Below, piece by piece: positions 20,012 to 20,192 of a stretch of 20,192 nt of DNA. The stretch is from an uncultured Eubacteriales bacterium. Its GTDB lineage: Bacteria > Bacillota > Clostridia > Oscillospirales > Acutalibacteraceae. Under the pieces are notes generated by a model. It ran no database searches, was not told the origin of the DNA, and saw only the letters and a list, made by a program, of their open reading frames with translations. How positions within the stretch are numbered: the stretch's first letter is position 1; the number at the start of each line of letters is the position of its first letter. The stretch spans positions 1 through 20,192 of the forward strand of contig CAKSDJ010000027.1 in the NCBI GenBank assembly GCA_934445015.1, read 5' to 3'. A program made the position numbers and the translations under genes.

Positions 20012-20192
20012 TATTACACACAACCTTTTGGTAAACGGTAATTGCGGTCTTACCGTATTTATATATTTTAACAACACCGTAGTTCAAAACGGTTTCGTAG
20101 TTCAAAACGGTTTCGGGCATTTTAATATCAGACGGATGCTCACAAAAAATTTTTCCGTAGTCACTCATTAACGGAACAGTACATCTGATTGC
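20004..20192 (-). CDS. rsmD: 16S rRNA (guanine966-N2)-methyltransferase RsmD, C-terminal fragment
   Basis: The frame is open from the right edge to TGA at 20006-20004, giving the last 62 residues; the gene starts outside the window. The end matches RsmD: KIFCEHPSDIKMPETVLNY followed by VVKIYKYGKTAITVYQK, equivalent to the family's G-L-I-V-x-E-H and K-x-Y-G-x-T-A-x-x-x-Y motifs. RsmD methylates G966 of 16S rRNA, and rsmD-coaD is a common gene pair in Firmicutes, which supports the call. The stop overlaps the coaD start by eight bases. Inside the gene, an 18-bp tandem duplication doubles the hexapeptide ETVLNY. Confidence 0.85.
   Translation of the reverse strand, partial: AIRCTVPLMSDYGKIFCEHPSDIKMPETVLNYETVLNYGVVKIYKYGKTAITVYQKVVCNNE
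20078..20115. repeat. 18-bp tandem repeat, two copies, inside rsmD
   Basis: Positions 20078-20095 are repeated exactly at 20096-20113, with two more matching bases after. The unit is a multiple of three, so the reading frame is kept and six residues (ETVLNY) are duplicated. Confidence 0.95.

Overview
The window reads as ordinary core chromosome of an anaerobic, endospore-forming Clostridia-type Firmicute, most likely a gut Oscillospiraceae/Ruminococcaceae relative. This is inferred from several things: strong AGGAGG-type ribosome binding sites, TTGACA/TATAAT promoters, U-tract terminators, a SpoIIQ-like sporulation protein, a Bce-type antibiotic-sensing module, a cohesin domain at the left edge, and a moderately AT-rich base composition. 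No phage, transposon, CRISPR array, tRNA or rRNA was seen.

Left part (1-3156, + strand): the C-terminal cohesin domain of a cut-off protein, a three-S1-domain RNA-binding protein, an Mrp/NBP35-type Fe-S carrier ATPase with its own consensus promoter, and trmB. Hairpin terminators separate the cohesin gene, mrp and trmB from what follows. Next, on the - strand, is an M23 peptidase that looks like SpoIIQ, with a forespore-sigma-like promoter. Between it and the next + strand gene lies a compact structured region (about 4038-4160) ending in a perfect terminator hairpin, which I read as a candidate small RNA.

Centre (4243-13078, + strand): two overlapping flavoprotein genes (HI0933 family, then COG2509 family), gap (GAPDH) behind a strong promoter with an inverted repeat in its spacer, and a complete four-gene Bce-type module. 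The module has a response regulator, an intramembrane-sensing histidine kinase, an ABC ATPase and a ten-helix permease with a large extracellular domain. A site close to the known Bce-type regulator palindrome precedes the ATPase gene, so the module probably senses and detoxifies a peptide antibiotic by the usual transporter-kinase flux-sensing scheme.

Right part: a - strand operon tsaE-tsaB-rpiB-upp with tightly spaced or overlapping genes (tRNA t6A synthesis, pentose phosphate, uracil salvage). A divergent stand-alone acyltransferase-fold protein lacking the catalytic histidine follows on the + strand, then fba, an MgtC/SapB membrane protein and a maltose/galactoside-type O-acetyltransferase. 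The window ends with a - strand cluster: the partial rsmD, coaD, and a small coiled-coil protein.

Most of the window is housekeeping. I did not find a convincing undescribed multi-gene system. The items most worth a second look are the candidate small RNA beside the SpoIIQ-like gene, the catalytic-residue substitutions in the acyltransferase-like protein and in TrmB, the palindromes in the gap, bceR and bceAB promoters, and an 18-bp in-frame tandem duplication in rsmD.
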